64,000 bases of DNA, taken from the NCBI RefSeq assembly GCF_022701295.1, contig NZ_CP033204.1, positions 1,612,001 through 1,676,000 of the forward strand, written 5' to 3'. The position numbers were made by a program, and so were the translations under genes. The notes beneath the pieces were generated by a model. The model saw only the letters and a list, made by a program, of their open reading frames with translations. It searched no databases and was not told where the DNA came from. The stretch is from Sphingopyxis sp. YF1 (GTDB taxonomy: Bacteria; Pseudomonadota; Alphaproteobacteria; Sphingomonadales; Sphingomonadaceae). Positions 29,139-39,014 of this stretch are shown one piece after another (within the stretch, counting starts at the first letter, position 1; every line of letters begins with the position of its first letter).

Positions 29139-29863
29139 TACCGCCGATCGAGCGGATCGCGCAGACAGGTTCGACCAACGCCGACCTGCTGGCGCGGCTG
29201 GCAGGCGGCGAGCGTGTTGGCGAGGGGCACTGGCTCGTCGCTGACCGCCAGATCGCCGGGCGTGGCCGCCTGGGTCGCGCATGGGGCGACGGGCTCGGCA
29301 ATTTTATGGGTTCGACCGTGGTCCACCTCGGTGCAGGCGATCCGATCGCGGCGACGCTCGCGCTGATGGCCGGGGTCGCACTCGCCCGGACCGTCCAAAC
29401 ACTTGCGCCTGCCGTCGATTTCCGACTCAAATGGCCGAACGACGTGCTCGTCGATGGCGCAAAATGCTCGGGCATACTGCTCGAACGGAGCGGCGATGCA
29501 GTGGTGATCGGAATCGGGGTCAATCTGGTCTCTGCGCCCGAGTTGCCCGACCGTGCAACCGCTTGCTTCGCCGACAAGGGCGCCGCGATCGACCGGGACC
29601 GTTTTGCCGATACGCTGGCGGTGGCGATGGTCGACGCGCTCTGGACGTGGCGGCAGACTGGGATCGAGAGCATCGTTCGCGCGTGGTTGCCGCTCGGCCA
29701 CCCGGTTGGAACACCGCTGCATGTGTCGGAGCAGGCGATCGACGGCCTTTTCGACGGCCTTGCCCCCGATGGGGCGCTACGCTTGCGCCGGGATGACGGG
29801 GAGACCATGCTGATCCACGCAGGCGACATTGAATTGCGCCGTCCGGTCGAGGAAGGAAAGTAG
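29135..29863 (+). CDS. birA: biotin--[acetyl-CoA-carboxylase] ligase, probable CTG start
   Basis: A 242-aa biotin protein ligase that activates biotin to biotinyl-AMP and attaches it to the carboxylase carrier. Catalytic domain only: QTGSTNADLL, the biotinyl-AMP loop GRGRLGRAW, KWPNDVLVDGAKCSGIL; there is no N-terminal HTH, so it should not act as a repressor. The frame contains no ATG or GTG before the essential motifs. The options are CTG 29135 (CTGA overlap with nuoN, matching the overlap style of the operon) or TTG 29060, which overlaps nuoN by 79 nt. CTG is preferred. Followed directly by coaX. Confidence 0.88.
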   Translation: MIPPIERIAQTGSTNADLLARLAGGERVGEGHWLVADRQIAGRGRLGRAWGDGLGNFMGSTVVHLGAGDPIAATLALMAGVALARTVQTLAPAVDFRLKWPNDVLVDGAKCSGILLERSGDAVVIGIGVNLVSAPELPDRATACFADKGAAIDRDRFADTLAVAMVDALWTWRQTGIESIVRAWLPLGHPVGTPLHVSEQAIDGLFDGLAPDGALRLRRDDGETMLIHAGDIELRRPVEEGK

Positions 29864-30649
29864 ATGCTGCTCGCGATCGACGTCGGCAACACCAACGCCA
29901 AATTCGGACTGTTCCGTGACACCGAACTGCTCGCGCGCTGGCGCATAGCGACCGACGATCGCCGGACCGCCGATGAATATATGGTTTGGCTCGACCAGTT
30001 GTTGCGTCTTGAAGGGCACGACCGGGCCGACGTCGGTGCAGTGATCATCTCGACCGTCGTGCCGCGCGCGCTCCACAATCTTCAACTCCTCGCGCACAAA
30101 TATTTCGGCGTCGATGCGCTGATTGCGGGTCGCGCGCCGGTCGGATGGGGCATCGCGCTCAAGGTCGCCGAGCCGCAGTCGGTCGGCGCCGATCGCGCGT
30201 GCAACGCGGTATCGGCACAGGCGATCGCGCCCGACAAGGACAAGCTCGTCATCAGTTTCGGTACCGCGACGACGCTCGATCATATCGGCCCCGACGGTGC
30301 CTATCTCGGAGGTATCATCGCGCCGGGTGTCAACCTGTCGCTCGAGGCGCTGGTCGCCGCCGCGGCCAAGCTTCCGCGTATCGCGATCGAGGCGCCACCG
30401 ACAGCGAGCGTGATCGGCCGCAACACCGAAAGCCAGATGCTGATCGGCGTCTATTGGGGTTATGTTTCGATGATGGAGGGACTGATCGCGCGCATGAAGG
30501 CCGAGATCGGCAAACCTCTTTCCGTGATCGCCACCGGCGGACTCGCGACGCTGTTCCAGGAACAGGCGCATCTTTTTGATCGGATCGATCCGGATTTGAC
30601 ATTGAACGGACTTATGCACCTTTATCACCAGCGGGCGACCGAAGCATGA
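29864..30649 (+). CDS. coaX: type III pantothenate kinase
   Basis: A 261-aa ASKHA-fold kinase for the first step of coenzyme A synthesis. Signatures are the phosphate-binding [33 protein letters not shown] and [15 protein letters not shown]. Type III enzymes are not feedback-inhibited by CoA and prefer a monovalent cation. It starts at the base after the birA stop and overlaps rnj by ATGA. The birA-coaX-rnj order after nuoN is, to my knowledge, common in alphaproteobacteria. Confidence 0.96.
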   Translation: MLLAIDVGNTNAKFGLFRDTELLARWRIATDDRRTADEYMVWLDQLLRLEGHDRADVGAVIISTVVPRALHNLQLLAHKYFGVDALIAGRAPVGWGIALKVAEPQSVGADRACNAVSAQAIAPDKDKLVISFGTATTLDHIGPDGAYLGGIIAPGVNLSLEALVAAAAKLPRIAIEAPPTASVIGRNTESQMLIGVYWGYVSMMEGLIARMKAEIGKPLSVIATGGLATLFQEQAHLFDRIDPDLTLNGLMHLYHQRATEA

Positions 30650-32280
30650 CCAAGCCCGGCAAGGAACTGCTCTTTCTCGCGCTCGGCGGCTCGGGCGAGA
30701 TCGGAATGAACGCCAATCTCTATGGCTGTGACGGCAAATGGATCATGCTGGACCTCGGCGTGACCTTTGGCACGCATGATTATCCCGGCATCGACATCAT
30801 CATGCCCGACCTCGAATTCATCGAGGACCGCAAGAAGGATTTGCTCGGGATCGTGCTCACCCACGGGCATGAGGATCATATCGGGGCTTTGCCCTATCTC
30901 GCCGCCGACCTCGGCGTGCCGCTTTACGCCAACCGCTTCACCGCCGGGCTGATCGCGCACAAGCTCGCCGAAGAGGGGCTGGAGAAAGAGGTCAAGATCC
31001 ATACCGTCGACATCGACGCGCAGTTCCAGCTTGGCCCCTTCGGTATCCGCCTGATGCCGCTCGCCCACTCGATCCTCGAGATGAGCGCGGCGGTAATCGA
31101 TACGCCTTATGGACGTGTCTTTCACACCGGCGACTGGAAACTCGACGCCGATCCGGTGCTAGGTATCCCGTCGAGCGCGTCGGCGCTGACCGCGATCGGC
31201 GATGAGGGAGTCGACGTCCTCGTCTGCGATTCGACCAACGCCTTCAACGCCGACGCCTCGGGTAGCGAGGGCGACCTCTATGATGGTCTGCTTGAGGCAG
31301 TCGGAGAAGCGCGCGGACGCGTCATCGTCACCACCTTCGCCTCGAATGCGGCGCGGCTCGCGACACTGGGGCGGGTCGCGACAGAAACCGGGCGCACACT
31401 GTGCGTCGCCGGGCGCTCGCTCGACCGAATCCTCGGCGTTGCGCGCTCGGTCGGCTATCTGAAAGATTTCCCGGCGACGGTCGATTTCGACGAGGCGATG
31501 CGGCTGCCCCGCGACAAGCTCATGGTGATCGCGACGGGCGGGCAGGGCGAGGCGCGAGCCGCACTCGCGCGCATGGCGTCGGACAACCACCAGATCAAGC
31601 TGCAGGCGGGCGACACCGTGGTCTTCTCGTCGAAGCAGATTCCCGGCAATGAGGTCGCGATCGGCCGCATCATGAACCAGCTCGCCGCGCGGGATGTGCT
31701 GACGGTGACCGAGAAGCAGGCACATATTCATGTCAGCGGTCATCCCGGACAGCCTGAACTCGCTGCACTTTACGGTTGGCTGCGCCCGAAACTGGTGCTG
31801 CCGGTGCATGGCGAGATCCGACACATGCACGAACAGGCACGCTTCGCGCTCGAACGCGGCGTTCCCGGCATGCTGGTGCAGGAAAATGGTGATCTTTGCC
31901 GTCTGGCACCGGGACCGGCGAAGATCGTCGAGCGCGTTCGTTCAGGACGCCTGATCCTCGATGGCGACGTCATCCTGCCCGCCGACGGCGAGACGATCAA
32001 CGAGCGGCGCAAGCTTGCACTCAACGGTCAGATTTCGGTCGCGACTATCTTTTCCGAAGGTCGTTTCGTCGAGAGTGCGGTCAGTTATCGCGGCGTGCCG
32101 GTGGAGGATGACCGCGAGGCGTTTGTCGATGAAATGCGCGAAGCCGCCGAAATGGCTGCGGTCGCGCCCACAAAGGACCGCGAGAAACTGCGCGAGGCAA
32201 TCCGCCTCGGTGTGCGCCGTATCGCGACCGACTGGACAGGCAAGAAGCCGGTGGTCGACGTGATGCTCATTGATATCTGA
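30646..32280 (+). CDS. rnj: ribonuclease J
   Basis: A 544-aa metallo-beta-lactamase/beta-CASP nuclease with endo- and 5'-3' exoribonuclease activity in mRNA decay and rRNA maturation. The zinc motif HGHEDH is at residues 73-78; further ligand regions are HTGDWKLD and the beta-CASP part [15 protein letters not shown] and [10 protein letters not shown]. Length is normal for the family. The gene overlaps coaX by 4 nt and is followed by the DUF1467 gene after 11 bp. Confidence 0.95.
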   Translation: MTKPGKELLFLALGGSGEIGMNANLYGCDGKWIMLDLGVTFGTHDYPGIDIIMPDLEFIEDRKKDLLGIVLTHGHEDHIGALPYLAADLGVPLYANRFTAGLIAHKLAEEGLEKEVKIHTVDIDAQFQLGPFGIRLMPLAHSILEMSAAVIDTPYGRVFHTGDWKLDADPVLGIPSSASALTAIGDEGVDVLVCDSTNAFNADASGSEGDLYDGLLEAVGEARGRVIVTTFASNAARLATLGRVATETGRTLCVAGRSLDRILGVARSVGYLKDFPATVDFDEAMRLPRDKLMVIATGGQGEARAALARMASDNHQIKLQAGDTVVFSSKQIPGNEVAIGRIMNQLAARDVLTVTEKQAHIHVSGHPGQPELAALYGWLRPKLVLPVHGEIRHMHEQARFALERGVPGMLVQENGDLCRLAPGPAKIVERVRSGRLILDGDVILPADGETINERRKLALNGQISVATIFSEGRFVESAVSYRGVPVEDDREAFVDEMREAAEMAAVAPTKDREKLREAIRLGVRRIATDWTGKKPVVDVMLIDI

Positions 32281-32291
32281 GGACGAACCCG

Positions 32292-32552
32292 ATGAAATGG
32301 ACCTCCGCGCTGGCGATCTTCACGCTCTTCTGGGTGTTCAGCGCCTTCTTCGTGCTGCCTTTCCACGGCCGTCGCGCAGACGACGAATCCCAGCCGCTGA
32401 TCGCCGGACAGGATCGAGGCGCACCAGCCACCTTCCGGCCCAAGCGCATCCTGTTGCAGATGACGATCACCGCGGCGATTTGCTTCGTGTTCTACTACAT
32501 CGCCTATGTGAATGGCTGGGCCGATCCCGACGTTATTACCGGACGCGCTTGA
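32292..32552 (+). CDS. DUF1467 family small membrane protein
   Basis: An 86-aa protein with two transmembrane helices (about 4-24 and 57-77) and the family pattern WTSALAIFTLFWVFSAFFVLP (core) at the N-terminus and a connecting hydrophilic loop with RPKR. DUF1467 proteins are found across alphaproteobacteria, commonly near rnj; function unknown. It is the last gene of the co-directional run that began at nuoA. Confidence 0.85.
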   Translation: MKWTSALAIFTLFWVFSAFFVLPFHGRRADDESQPLIAGQDRGAPATFRPKRILLQMTITAAICFVFYYIAYVNGWADPDVITGRA

Positions 32553-32693
32553 CGCGGACGCCCTACGCGGAAATCGCTGCGCATGGCTGTTGGCGGCGAG
32601 CATGTGCGAATGAGAATGGGCATCGCGCCACACGCGACCGGGCAACGGCGTGAAAGGCTTGCAGCGGCTGCGGCGCGGCGCCACATTCCGCTG

Positions 32694-35102
32694 ATGCCCC
32701 TTCCGCCCGTCTTCACGGATTGGTTCGCGGCGCGCGGATGGCGCGTCCGGCGCCATCAGGCAGAGATGCTCGCGGCGGCGCAGAGCAACAGGCATGCGCT
32801 TCTTGTCGCGGCAACGGGGGCGGGCAAGACGCTGGCGGGCTTTTTGCCGACCCTGGTCGATCTGGCCGCGCAGCCCTCGGACCGGCTGCATACCCTCTAT
32901 GTGTCGCCGCTGAAGGCGCTCGCCGCCGATGTCGAACGCAACCTGCTCGGGCCGATCGAGGACATGGCGCTGGCGATCAGCGTCGAGAGCCGCAGCGGCG
33001 ACACCAGTTCGGACAGAAAGGCGCGTCAGCGTAGCCGGCCGCCCAACATCCTGCTGACCACCCCCGAATCGCTGTCGCTCCTGCTCTCCTATTCCGACAG
33101 CTTCGCGATGTTCGCCGATTTGAAGACGGTGGTAATCGACGAGATCCACGCTTTCGCGCCGGGCAAGCGTGGCGACCTTCTGAGCCTCGCGTTGTCGCGG
33201 CTTCAGAAAATCGCCCCCGCAATGCGTCGTGTCGGGCTGTCCGCGACGATTGCGGACCCCCGGCAATATGCCGCGTGGCTTGCGCCCGAAGCGGTGGGAG
33301 ATGCAGTAACGATCGTCGAAGGCGAGCCGGGCGCCGAGCCCGACATATCGATCCTGCTGCCCGCGGGAGCGGTGCCCTGGGCCGGGCATTCGGGGCGCTA
33401 TGCGGTGCACCAGGTCATGGAAGAGATCGCCAAGAACCGCACGACGATTATCTTCTGCAACACGCGCGGGCTCGCCGAACTGATCTTCCAGGAGCTGTGG
33501 AAGGTCAACGATCTGTCGCTGCCGATCGGCATCCATCACGGCAGCCTGGACCGTGAAGCACGCCAGCGCGCCGAAGCGGCGATGGCCGAGGGGCGGCTTC
33601 GCGCGCTGGTCGCGACGTCGAGCCTCGATCTCGGGCTCGACTGGGGCGACGTCGACTGCGTGATACAGATGGGCGCTCCCAAGGGCAGTTCGCGGCTGCT
33701 CCAGCGCATCGGGCGTGCCAACCACCGGCTGGACGAGCCGAGTCGTGCGCTGATCGTGCCGGGCAACCGCTTTGAATATCTCGAAGCACAGGCCGCTCTT
33801 GACGCCGTGGAGGCGGGCGAGCGCGACGCGGACCGCTTCCGCCCCGGCGCGATCGATGTGCTCGCGCAGCATGTGATGGCGGTCGCCTGCGCCGCGCCTT
33901 TCGACGAGACCGCGTTGCTCGAAGAAATCCGCTCGGCGGCTCCCTATCGCTGGATAAATGCGACGACCTTTGCGCGACTGCTCGGTTTCGTGCGCGACGG
34001 GGGCTATGCGCTCAAGAGCTATGACCGTTTCCGCCGGCTGGCGCCCGACGGGCAGGGGGGCTGGCGGATCGCGCATCCGCGACTCGCTGCTCAGCATCGG
34101 CTCAACGCCGGGATCATCGTCGACGCGCCCACGCTCGACGTGCGGTTCAAAAACGGACGCCGGCTCGGCAGCGTCGAGGAGTATTTCGCGAGCACGCTGA
34201 GTCCTGGTGACACATTCGCCTTTGCCGGGCTGAGTCTGGAGGTCGAGGCGATCCGCGACATGGACCTGCTGGTGCGCGCGACGACGCGGCCCGCGCGCAT
34301 CCCTTCCTATGTCGGCGCGCGCATGGCCCTGACGACGCGGCTCGCCGACCGGGTACGCGGCTTCCTTGCCGAGCCGGCCAGTTGGGTACGCTTTCCTGAG
34401 GATGTGCGCTTCTGGCTCGAGATGCAGCAATTGCGGTCGGTGCTGCCGCGGACCGGCGAATTGCTCGTCGAGACCTTCCCTCACGAAGGTCATCATTATC
34501 TCGTCGTCTATCCGTTCGAAGGCTGGAATGCACATCAGTCGCTGGGCATGCTGATTTCGAAGCGGATGGAGCGGGCGGGATTGCAGCCGCTGGGTTTCGT
34601 CGCGTCGGATTATGCGCTGGCGATCTGGTCGCTCAAGCCCGTGACAGATCCCGCGGGGCTGTTCGATGCAGCGATCCTCGAAGACGAGTTCGTCGAATGG
34701 GTCGAGGGATCGCACCTGCTCAAGCGTGCGTTCCGCGAGGTCGCGGTGATCGGGGGGCTGATCGAGCGTCAGCATCCCGGCAAGCGCAAGACGGGCAAGC
34801 AGGTAACTTTCTCGACCGACCTGATCTTTGACGTGTTGCGCAAATATGAGCCCGACCATCTGCTGCTCGAAGCCGCGTGGGCCGACGCGCGCGAGCGGTT
34901 GACCGATGTTGCGCGGCTTGGCGACCTGCTCGACCGCGCGGCGGGAACGATGCTTCACCGGGACCTGTCGCGGATCAGTCCGCTAGCGGTTCCCGTGTTG
35001 GTGCTGATCGGGCGCGAGAATGTCGCGGCCGCGGATATCGATGATGCGCTGCTCGGAGAGCTGGCGGACAGTCTGGCGGTTCAGGCAATCGGGGAGAGGT
35101 GA
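32694..35102 (+). CDS. Lhr-like DEXH-box DNA helicase (ligase-associated type)
   Basis: An 802-aa superfamily 2 helicase. Motifs: Walker A GAGKT at 42-46, DEIH at 149-152, GLSATI (III), ATSSLDLGLDWGDVD (V) and QRIGRANHR (VI), followed by the winged-helix and C-terminal domains of the Lhr core group. It fits the ligase-associated DNA damage response helicase family, which normally works with an ATP-dependent ligase, an exonuclease and a metallophosphoesterase. None of those partners lies nearby, so this gene is separated from its usual set. ATG 32694 (MPLPPVFTDWF) is the family-like start. Convergent with lptG. Confidence 0.88.
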   Translation: MPLPPVFTDWFAARGWRVRRHQAEMLAAAQSNRHALLVAATGAGKTLAGFLPTLVDLAAQPSDRLHTLYVSPLKALAADVERNLLGPIEDMALAISVESRSGDTSSDRKARQRSRPPNILLTTPESLSLLLSYSDSFAMFADLKTVVIDEIHAFAPGKRGDLLSLALSRLQKIAPAMRRVGLSATIADPRQYAAWLAPEAVGDAVTIVEGEPGAEPDISILLPAGAVPWAGHSGRYAVHQVMEEIAKNRTTIIFCNTRGLAELIFQELWKVNDLSLPIGIHHGSLDREARQRAEAAMAEGRLRALVATSSLDLGLDWGDVDCVIQMGAPKGSSRLLQRIGRANHRLDEPSRALIVPGNRFEYLEAQAALDAVEAGERDADRFRPGAIDVLAQHVMAVACAAPFDETALLEEIRSAAPYRWINATTFARLLGFVRDGGYALKSYDRFRRLAPDGQGGWRIAHPRLAAQHRLNAGIIVDAPTLDVRFKNGRRLGSVEEYFASTLSPGDTFAFAGLSLEVEAIRDMDLLVRATTRPARIPSYVGARMALTTRLADRVRGFLAEPASWVRFPEDVRFWLEMQQLRSVLPRTGELLVETFPHEGHHYLVVYPFEGWNAHQSLGMLISKRMERAGLQPLGFVASDYALAIWSLKPVTDPAGLFDAAILEDEFVEWVEGSHLLKRAFREVAVIGGLIERQHPGKRKTGKQVTFSTDLIFDVLRKYEPDHLLLEAAWADARERLTDVARLGDLLDRAAGTMLHRDLSRISPLAVPVLVLIGRENVAAADIDDALLGELADSLAVQAIGER

Positions 35103-35126
35103 CTCATCGCGCGAGGTGCGCGTCCG

Positions 35127-36224
35127 CTATTCCTCGGTTCGGATCAGGATCATTTCGCCGATCAGCGCGAAGAGGATGAAGGGCCCCCATGCAGCGAGGA
35201 AGGGCGAATAGGCCCCAAGATCACCCATCGCGAGCGCGAAGTTGTCGGCAACGAAATAGGCAAAGCCGAGCGCCATGCCAAGGATTGCGCGCACGAACAG
35301 CTTGCCTGATCGCGCGAGTCCGAAGGCCGCAACCGCGCCGAGAAGCGGCATGAGGATCGCTGACAGCGGGCCCGAAATCTTGTGCCAGAGCACGCCCTTC
35401 AACGCATCGACGGGTCGACCCGCAGCCTCAAGGTCGGCGATCGCGCTCTTGAGCTGGAGGAAGGGCAGTTCGTCGCCCTTGACCTGTGCGAGGGTGAACT
35501 GGTCGGGGCGTACGCCTTTGGCAGCAACGATTGTGCCGAGCTCCCGCACCGTGCCCGACCGGCGTATGAAACGGCTCGCGTTGGTAAACTCCCATCCGCC
35601 CGCGATCGCGCGTGCGCTGTCGGCGCGGAGGATCGACGACAGCACGCCGCCGGTGCGCTCATAGACCCGGACGCCGGTCAGTTTGACCGTGCCACCGGTC
35701 GTTTGCACCGTCTGCGCGTTGATCAGGTCGTCGCCGGCGCGCACCCAGATGTTGCTGCGTACCCCGTTGTCGACGGGGATTCGGGCGTATTCAACCTTTT
35801 GCCATGCGCTGAGCGAAGCGGTCGCGCGCGCGACGATCCGTTCGTTGAACGCAAAGCTGATTCCCGCAACCAGGAAGGCCGCCAGAAACAGGGGGGCAAG
35901 AACCTGATGCGCCGACATGCCAGCGGCTTTCATCGCGATAACTTCGCTGTTCTGGTTCAGTGTCGCGAGCGTCAGGATCGTGCCGAGCAGCACCGAAAAG
36001 GGCAGGAAGGTCTCGACGATCTGGGGCAGCCGGAGTCCGACATAGCGCCACACTTCGGAATCGCCATTGCCCGCGACCGCCAGAATCTTGCCGCTTTCGC
36101 CAAGCAGGTCTAGCGTCTGCAGCACGAGGACAAGCGCAAACAGGATGCCAAAGCTGCGGACCAGAAACAGGCGTCCAACATAAAGCGCCATCGTGCGTGA
36201 GGGGAAGAAGGACAATTGGTGCAT
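35127..36224 (-). CDS. lptG: LPS export permease LptG
   Basis: A 365-aa YjgP/YjgQ-family inner-membrane permease that, with LptF and the LptB ATPase, extracts lipopolysaccharide from the inner membrane. Three N-terminal and three C-terminal helices flank a periplasmic beta-jellyroll (about residues 130-260). It is the second gene of the pair and overlaps lptF by ATGA. The assignment as LptG rather than LptF is based on order and length and is less certain than the family. Confidence 0.88.
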   Translation of the reverse strand: MHQLSFFPSRTMALYVGRLFLVRSFGILFALVLVLQTLDLLGESGKILAVAGNGDSEVWRYVGLRLPQIVETFLPFSVLLGTILTLATLNQNSEVIAMKAAGMSAHQVLAPLFLAAFLVAGISFAFNERIVARATASLSAWQKVEYARIPVDNGVRSNIWVRAGDDLINAQTVQTTGGTVKLTGVRVYERTGGVLSSILRADSARAIAGGWEFTNASRFIRRSGTVRELGTIVAAKGVRPDQFTLAQVKGDELPFLQLKSAIADLEAAGRPVDALKGVLWHKISGPLSAILMPLLGAVAAFGLARSGKLFVRAILGMALGFAYFVADNFALAMGDLGAYSPFLAAWGPFILFALIGEMILIRTEE

Positions 36225-37432
36225 CAGGTAACCCGCGTCTTGCGCTGGAATAGGCTAAGGAGGGCGCGCAGCTTCTGTCCAGCCTTGGCGGCGACGCGCT
36301 CCAGCGCGCCGATCGGCTGGCCACCGGGGACGTGCGCGACAGTATAGTACATCCAGATCGCGAGCGCCGAAAAAAGCAGGAAGGGCACCCACAGGGCGAT
36401 GATCGGGTCGACGGTGCCGCGCGCGCCAAGATCCTCGGCATATTGGTTGATCTTGTGCTGCGTAACCAAGATTACGATCGACAGGAACACGCCGAGCGAT
36501 GAGGTCGATCGCTTTGGCGGGATGGCGAGCGCGATCGCGATCAGCGGGATCAGGAACATCGACATCACTTCGACGATGCGAAAGTGAAAGTTCGCTCTCG
36601 TTTCGAGCCGGGTCGCCAGTGGGGTCGCGCTGTCCTTACCGACAACGAAAAGCTCGGGGATCGTCAGTTCGCGGTCCGCACCGCCTCGAGTGCGAAAGGC
36701 GTCGATCTTTGGCAGCGGGATCGGCAGGTCGTGATTGTCGAACGTCAGCACGCGCGGGACCGAAAATTTTGGCGATTCGTGGATCAGTACGCCGCGCGTC
36801 AGACGGAGGATGATCGTGTTCGGATCGTCGGTCGCGAGGAATTGCCCCTGCGCGGCGGTCGCCGATACGCTCTGGCCGTCCTTGTTGACGCCGCGAACGA
36901 AAATGCCGCGCAGGCTGCGACCGTCGTTATAGCTTTCCTCGATGCGCAGTGTCATCCGACTGCCGAGATTGGTGAATTCGCCGACCTTGATCGACGCGCC
37001 GAGTGCGCCCGAGCGCAGTTCGAACTGCAACCCCTCATAGGCGTAGCGCGCATAGGGCTGGATGAAACCGACGATCGCGAGGTTGAGCGCCGCGAGTGCA
37101 ATGGCGTAGGCGAAGGGTACGCGCATCAGGCGCCCGAAGCTCATGCCGACACCCTTGAGCACGTCGAGTTCGCTCGACGTCGCGAGACGGCGGAAGGCAA
37201 GGAGGATACCGAGCATCAGCCCGATCGGGATGCCGAGTGAAAGATATTCGGGAATCAGATTGGCAAGCATTCGCCAGACGACGCTGACCGGGCCACCTTC
37301 GGTAGCCACGAAATCGAACAGCCGCAGCATCTTTTCGAGGACGAGCAGCATTGCCGACAGGACGAGCGTGCCGAGCATGGGGAAGAAGATGAGCCGCGCG
37401 ATGTAGCGGTCGATGGCGGGGAGTCTATTCAA
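36224..37432 (-). CDS. lptF: LPS export permease LptF
   Basis: A 402-aa YjgP/YjgQ-family permease of the Lpt machine. N-terminal MNRLPAIDRYIARLIFFPM leads into two helices, then a periplasmic jellyroll domain (LRSGALGASIKVGEFTNLG, family-typical) and C-terminal helices (MSMFLIPLIAIALAIPPKR). First gene of a two-gene operon; the other Lpt components are outside the window. The upstream 120 bp are shared with the divergent DUF2141 gene. Confidence 0.9.
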   Translation of the reverse strand: MNRLPAIDRYIARLIFFPMLGTLVLSAMLLVLEKMLRLFDFVATEGGPVSVVWRMLANLIPEYLSLGIPIGLMLGILLAFRRLATSSELDVLKGVGMSFGRLMRVPFAYAIALAALNLAIVGFIQPYARYAYEGLQFELRSGALGASIKVGEFTNLGSRMTLRIEESYNDGRSLRGIFVRGVNKDGQSVSATAAQGQFLATDDPNTIILRLTRGVLIHESPKFSVPRVLTFDNHDLPIPLPKIDAFRTRGGADRELTIPELFVVGKDSATPLATRLETRANFHFRIVEVMSMFLIPLIAIALAIPPKRSTSSLGVFLSIVILVTQHKINQYAEDLGARGTVDPIIALWVPFLLFSALAIWMYYTVAHVPGGQPIGALERVAAKAGQKLRALLSLFQRKTRVT

Positions 37433-37552
37433 GCTTTCGTCGCCCCATCACCATGATTTGGCCGCAAATGGTCCCGATATGCCGATTCAAGGGCGACAGG
37501 GACCCATGTCAGCGTGGCTGAGATGGCTATAACCATTGGGAGCTAGTGCGTC

Positions 37553-38026
37553 ATGTCGAAATTTTTGTCGACGTCGCTCTGCGTGGCCCTGCTGACTGTC
37601 TCGGTAGCGGCGAATGCAAGCGGTCAGGTCGTTACGAATGATCTGTCGAAGTGCAAGAACGGGCCGTCGACGCTCGTCCACATCACCGGAATCAAGGCCG
37701 GAACCGGCAAACTTCGCGTGCAGAGCTATCGCGCGACGAATGCGGACTGGCTGGCGAAGGGCCGCTGGATCAATCGCATCGAAGTGCCTGCGCGCGCCGG
37801 GTCGATGACGGTGTGCGTGCCGCTGCCCGAAGAGGGCAGCTATGGCATAGCCGTGCGTCATGACGTCAACGGCAATGGCAAGACCGACCTGCGTTCCGAC
37901 GGCGGCGGGATGTCGAACAATCCGAGCATCAGCATCTTCAACCTCGGCAAGCCGAGCTACAAGAAGACGGCCTTCGCAGTCGGCAATGCGCCCAAGACGA
38001 TCTCCATCACCATGAAATATATGTAG
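37553..38026 (+). CDS. DUF2141 domain-containing exported protein
   Basis: A 157-aa protein with a Sec signal (about 1-24, cleaving near ANASG) and a DUF2141 beta-sandwich domain. Family features: KLRVQSYRATNADWLAKG, VCVPLPEEGSYGIAVRHDVNGNGKTD and GMSNNPSI. The DVNGNGKTD segment looks like a calcium-binding loop. Function unknown. The stop is 6 bp before the lipid-kinase start, so these may be cotranscribed. Confidence 0.85.
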   Translation: MSKFLSTSLCVALLTVSVAANASGQVVTNDLSKCKNGPSTLVHITGIKAGTGKLRVQSYRATNADWLAKGRWINRIEVPARAGSMTVCVPLPEEGSYGIAVRHDVNGNGKTDLRSDGGGMSNNPSISIFNLGKPSYKKTAFAVGNAPKTISITMKYM

Positions 38027-38032
38027 GACACA

Positions 38033-39004
38033 TTGGCCAGCGTCGCGCTCCTTTCCAATCCGCGCTCCACGGGGAACCGCTCGCTGCTTCCGCGCGTCCG
38101 CGAATATTGCGCCGCGCATCCTGATATCTTCCATTATGAGGTCGAGGACGTCGATCAGATCGGCGAAGCCATTCGTACCATCGCGATGGTCAGCCCGCGG
38201 GTCGTCGCGATAAACGGCGGTGACGGTACGGTCCAGGCGGCGCTGACCGAGCTCTATTCCGGTGGCCATTTCGGTGGCTCACCGCCTCCTGTCGCGGTGC
38301 TGCCCAATGGCAAGACCAACCTGATCGCGCTCGACCTTGGGGCCGAGGGGGATCCGATCAAGGCGCTGGAACGGGTTGTCGAGCTCGTCGAATCGGGCCG
38401 GCTCGAGGATCATGTGATCGAACGCCAACTGATCGCGCTCGACAGCGGTGGCACCCGTCCGGTGCTCGGCATGTTTCTTGGCGGCGCCTATCTTGCCGAC
38501 GTGATGCTTTATTGCCGCCATCGCATCTATCCGCTCGGCCTGCCCAACGGCGTGTCGCATTTCCTGGCGGCGATGCTCGGCCTGTTCGCGATGCTGTTCG
38601 GGCTCGGTGGCGGTCGTCTGCCGCCCAAGCCCGAACCGATGACGGTGTCACTAATCCGGCAGGGCGAGTTCAAAGGCAAATTCTCGCTATTGATCGTCAC
38701 GACGCTCGAGAAGCTGCTCCTCAGCATTCGCACCAACGATCATGCGGGTGAAAGCGGCAAGATGAAGTTGCTCGCGGTCGAACGCGGCCTTGGTGCGTTG
38801 GTGCGCATGCTCGGCGCGACTTGGCGCGGCACCTTGGGACAGCGTCAGCTCGAAGGTGTCCATTTTGAGCAGGGCGACGAGATTCGCATCGAAGGCAAAC
38901 GTTCGAACGTCATCCTTGACGGTGAGATTTTTGAGGCGAAGGGCGGCAAGCCGATCATCCTGACCTCGACCCAGCCGGTGCCCTTCCTTCGCCTTGCGGC
39001 CTGA
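38033..39004 (+). CDS. diacylglycerol kinase-family lipid kinase (TTG start)
   Basis: A 323-aa protein with the diacylglycerol kinase catalytic fold: nucleotide loop NGGDGT at 61-66, VALLSNPRSTGN at the N-terminus and VLPNGKTNLIA (usual form GTGND). The GTGND-type motif here reads NGKTN, a divergence. An in-frame TAG at 38024 makes TTG 38033 the earliest possible start. It probably phosphorylates a lipid such as diacylglycerol, ceramide or an undecaprenyl-type alcohol. The downstream nucleotidyltransferase-like gene begins 10 bp after its stop, suggesting a shared lipid pathway. Confidence 0.8.
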   Translation: MASVALLSNPRSTGNRSLLPRVREYCAAHPDIFHYEVEDVDQIGEAIRTIAMVSPRVVAINGGDGTVQAALTELYSGGHFGGSPPPVAVLPNGKTNLIALDLGAEGDPIKALERVVELVESGRLEDHVIERQLIALDSGGTRPVLGMFLGGAYLADVMLYCRHRIYPLGLPNGVSHFLAAMLGLFAMLFGLGGGRLPPKPEPMTVSLIRQGEFKGKFSLLIVTTLEKLLLSIRTNDHAGESGKMKLLAVERGLGALVRMLGATWRGTLGQRQLEGVHFEQGDEIRIEGKRSNVILDGEIFEAKGGKPIILTSTQPVPFLRLAA

Positions 39005-39014
39005 TGGCCCGCCC

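Noticed and set aside
32085-34958. 957-aa reverse ORF opposite the Lhr-like helicase and rnj end
   Set aside because: Long because of high GC, with no recognisable domain, and fully antisense to well-supported genes.
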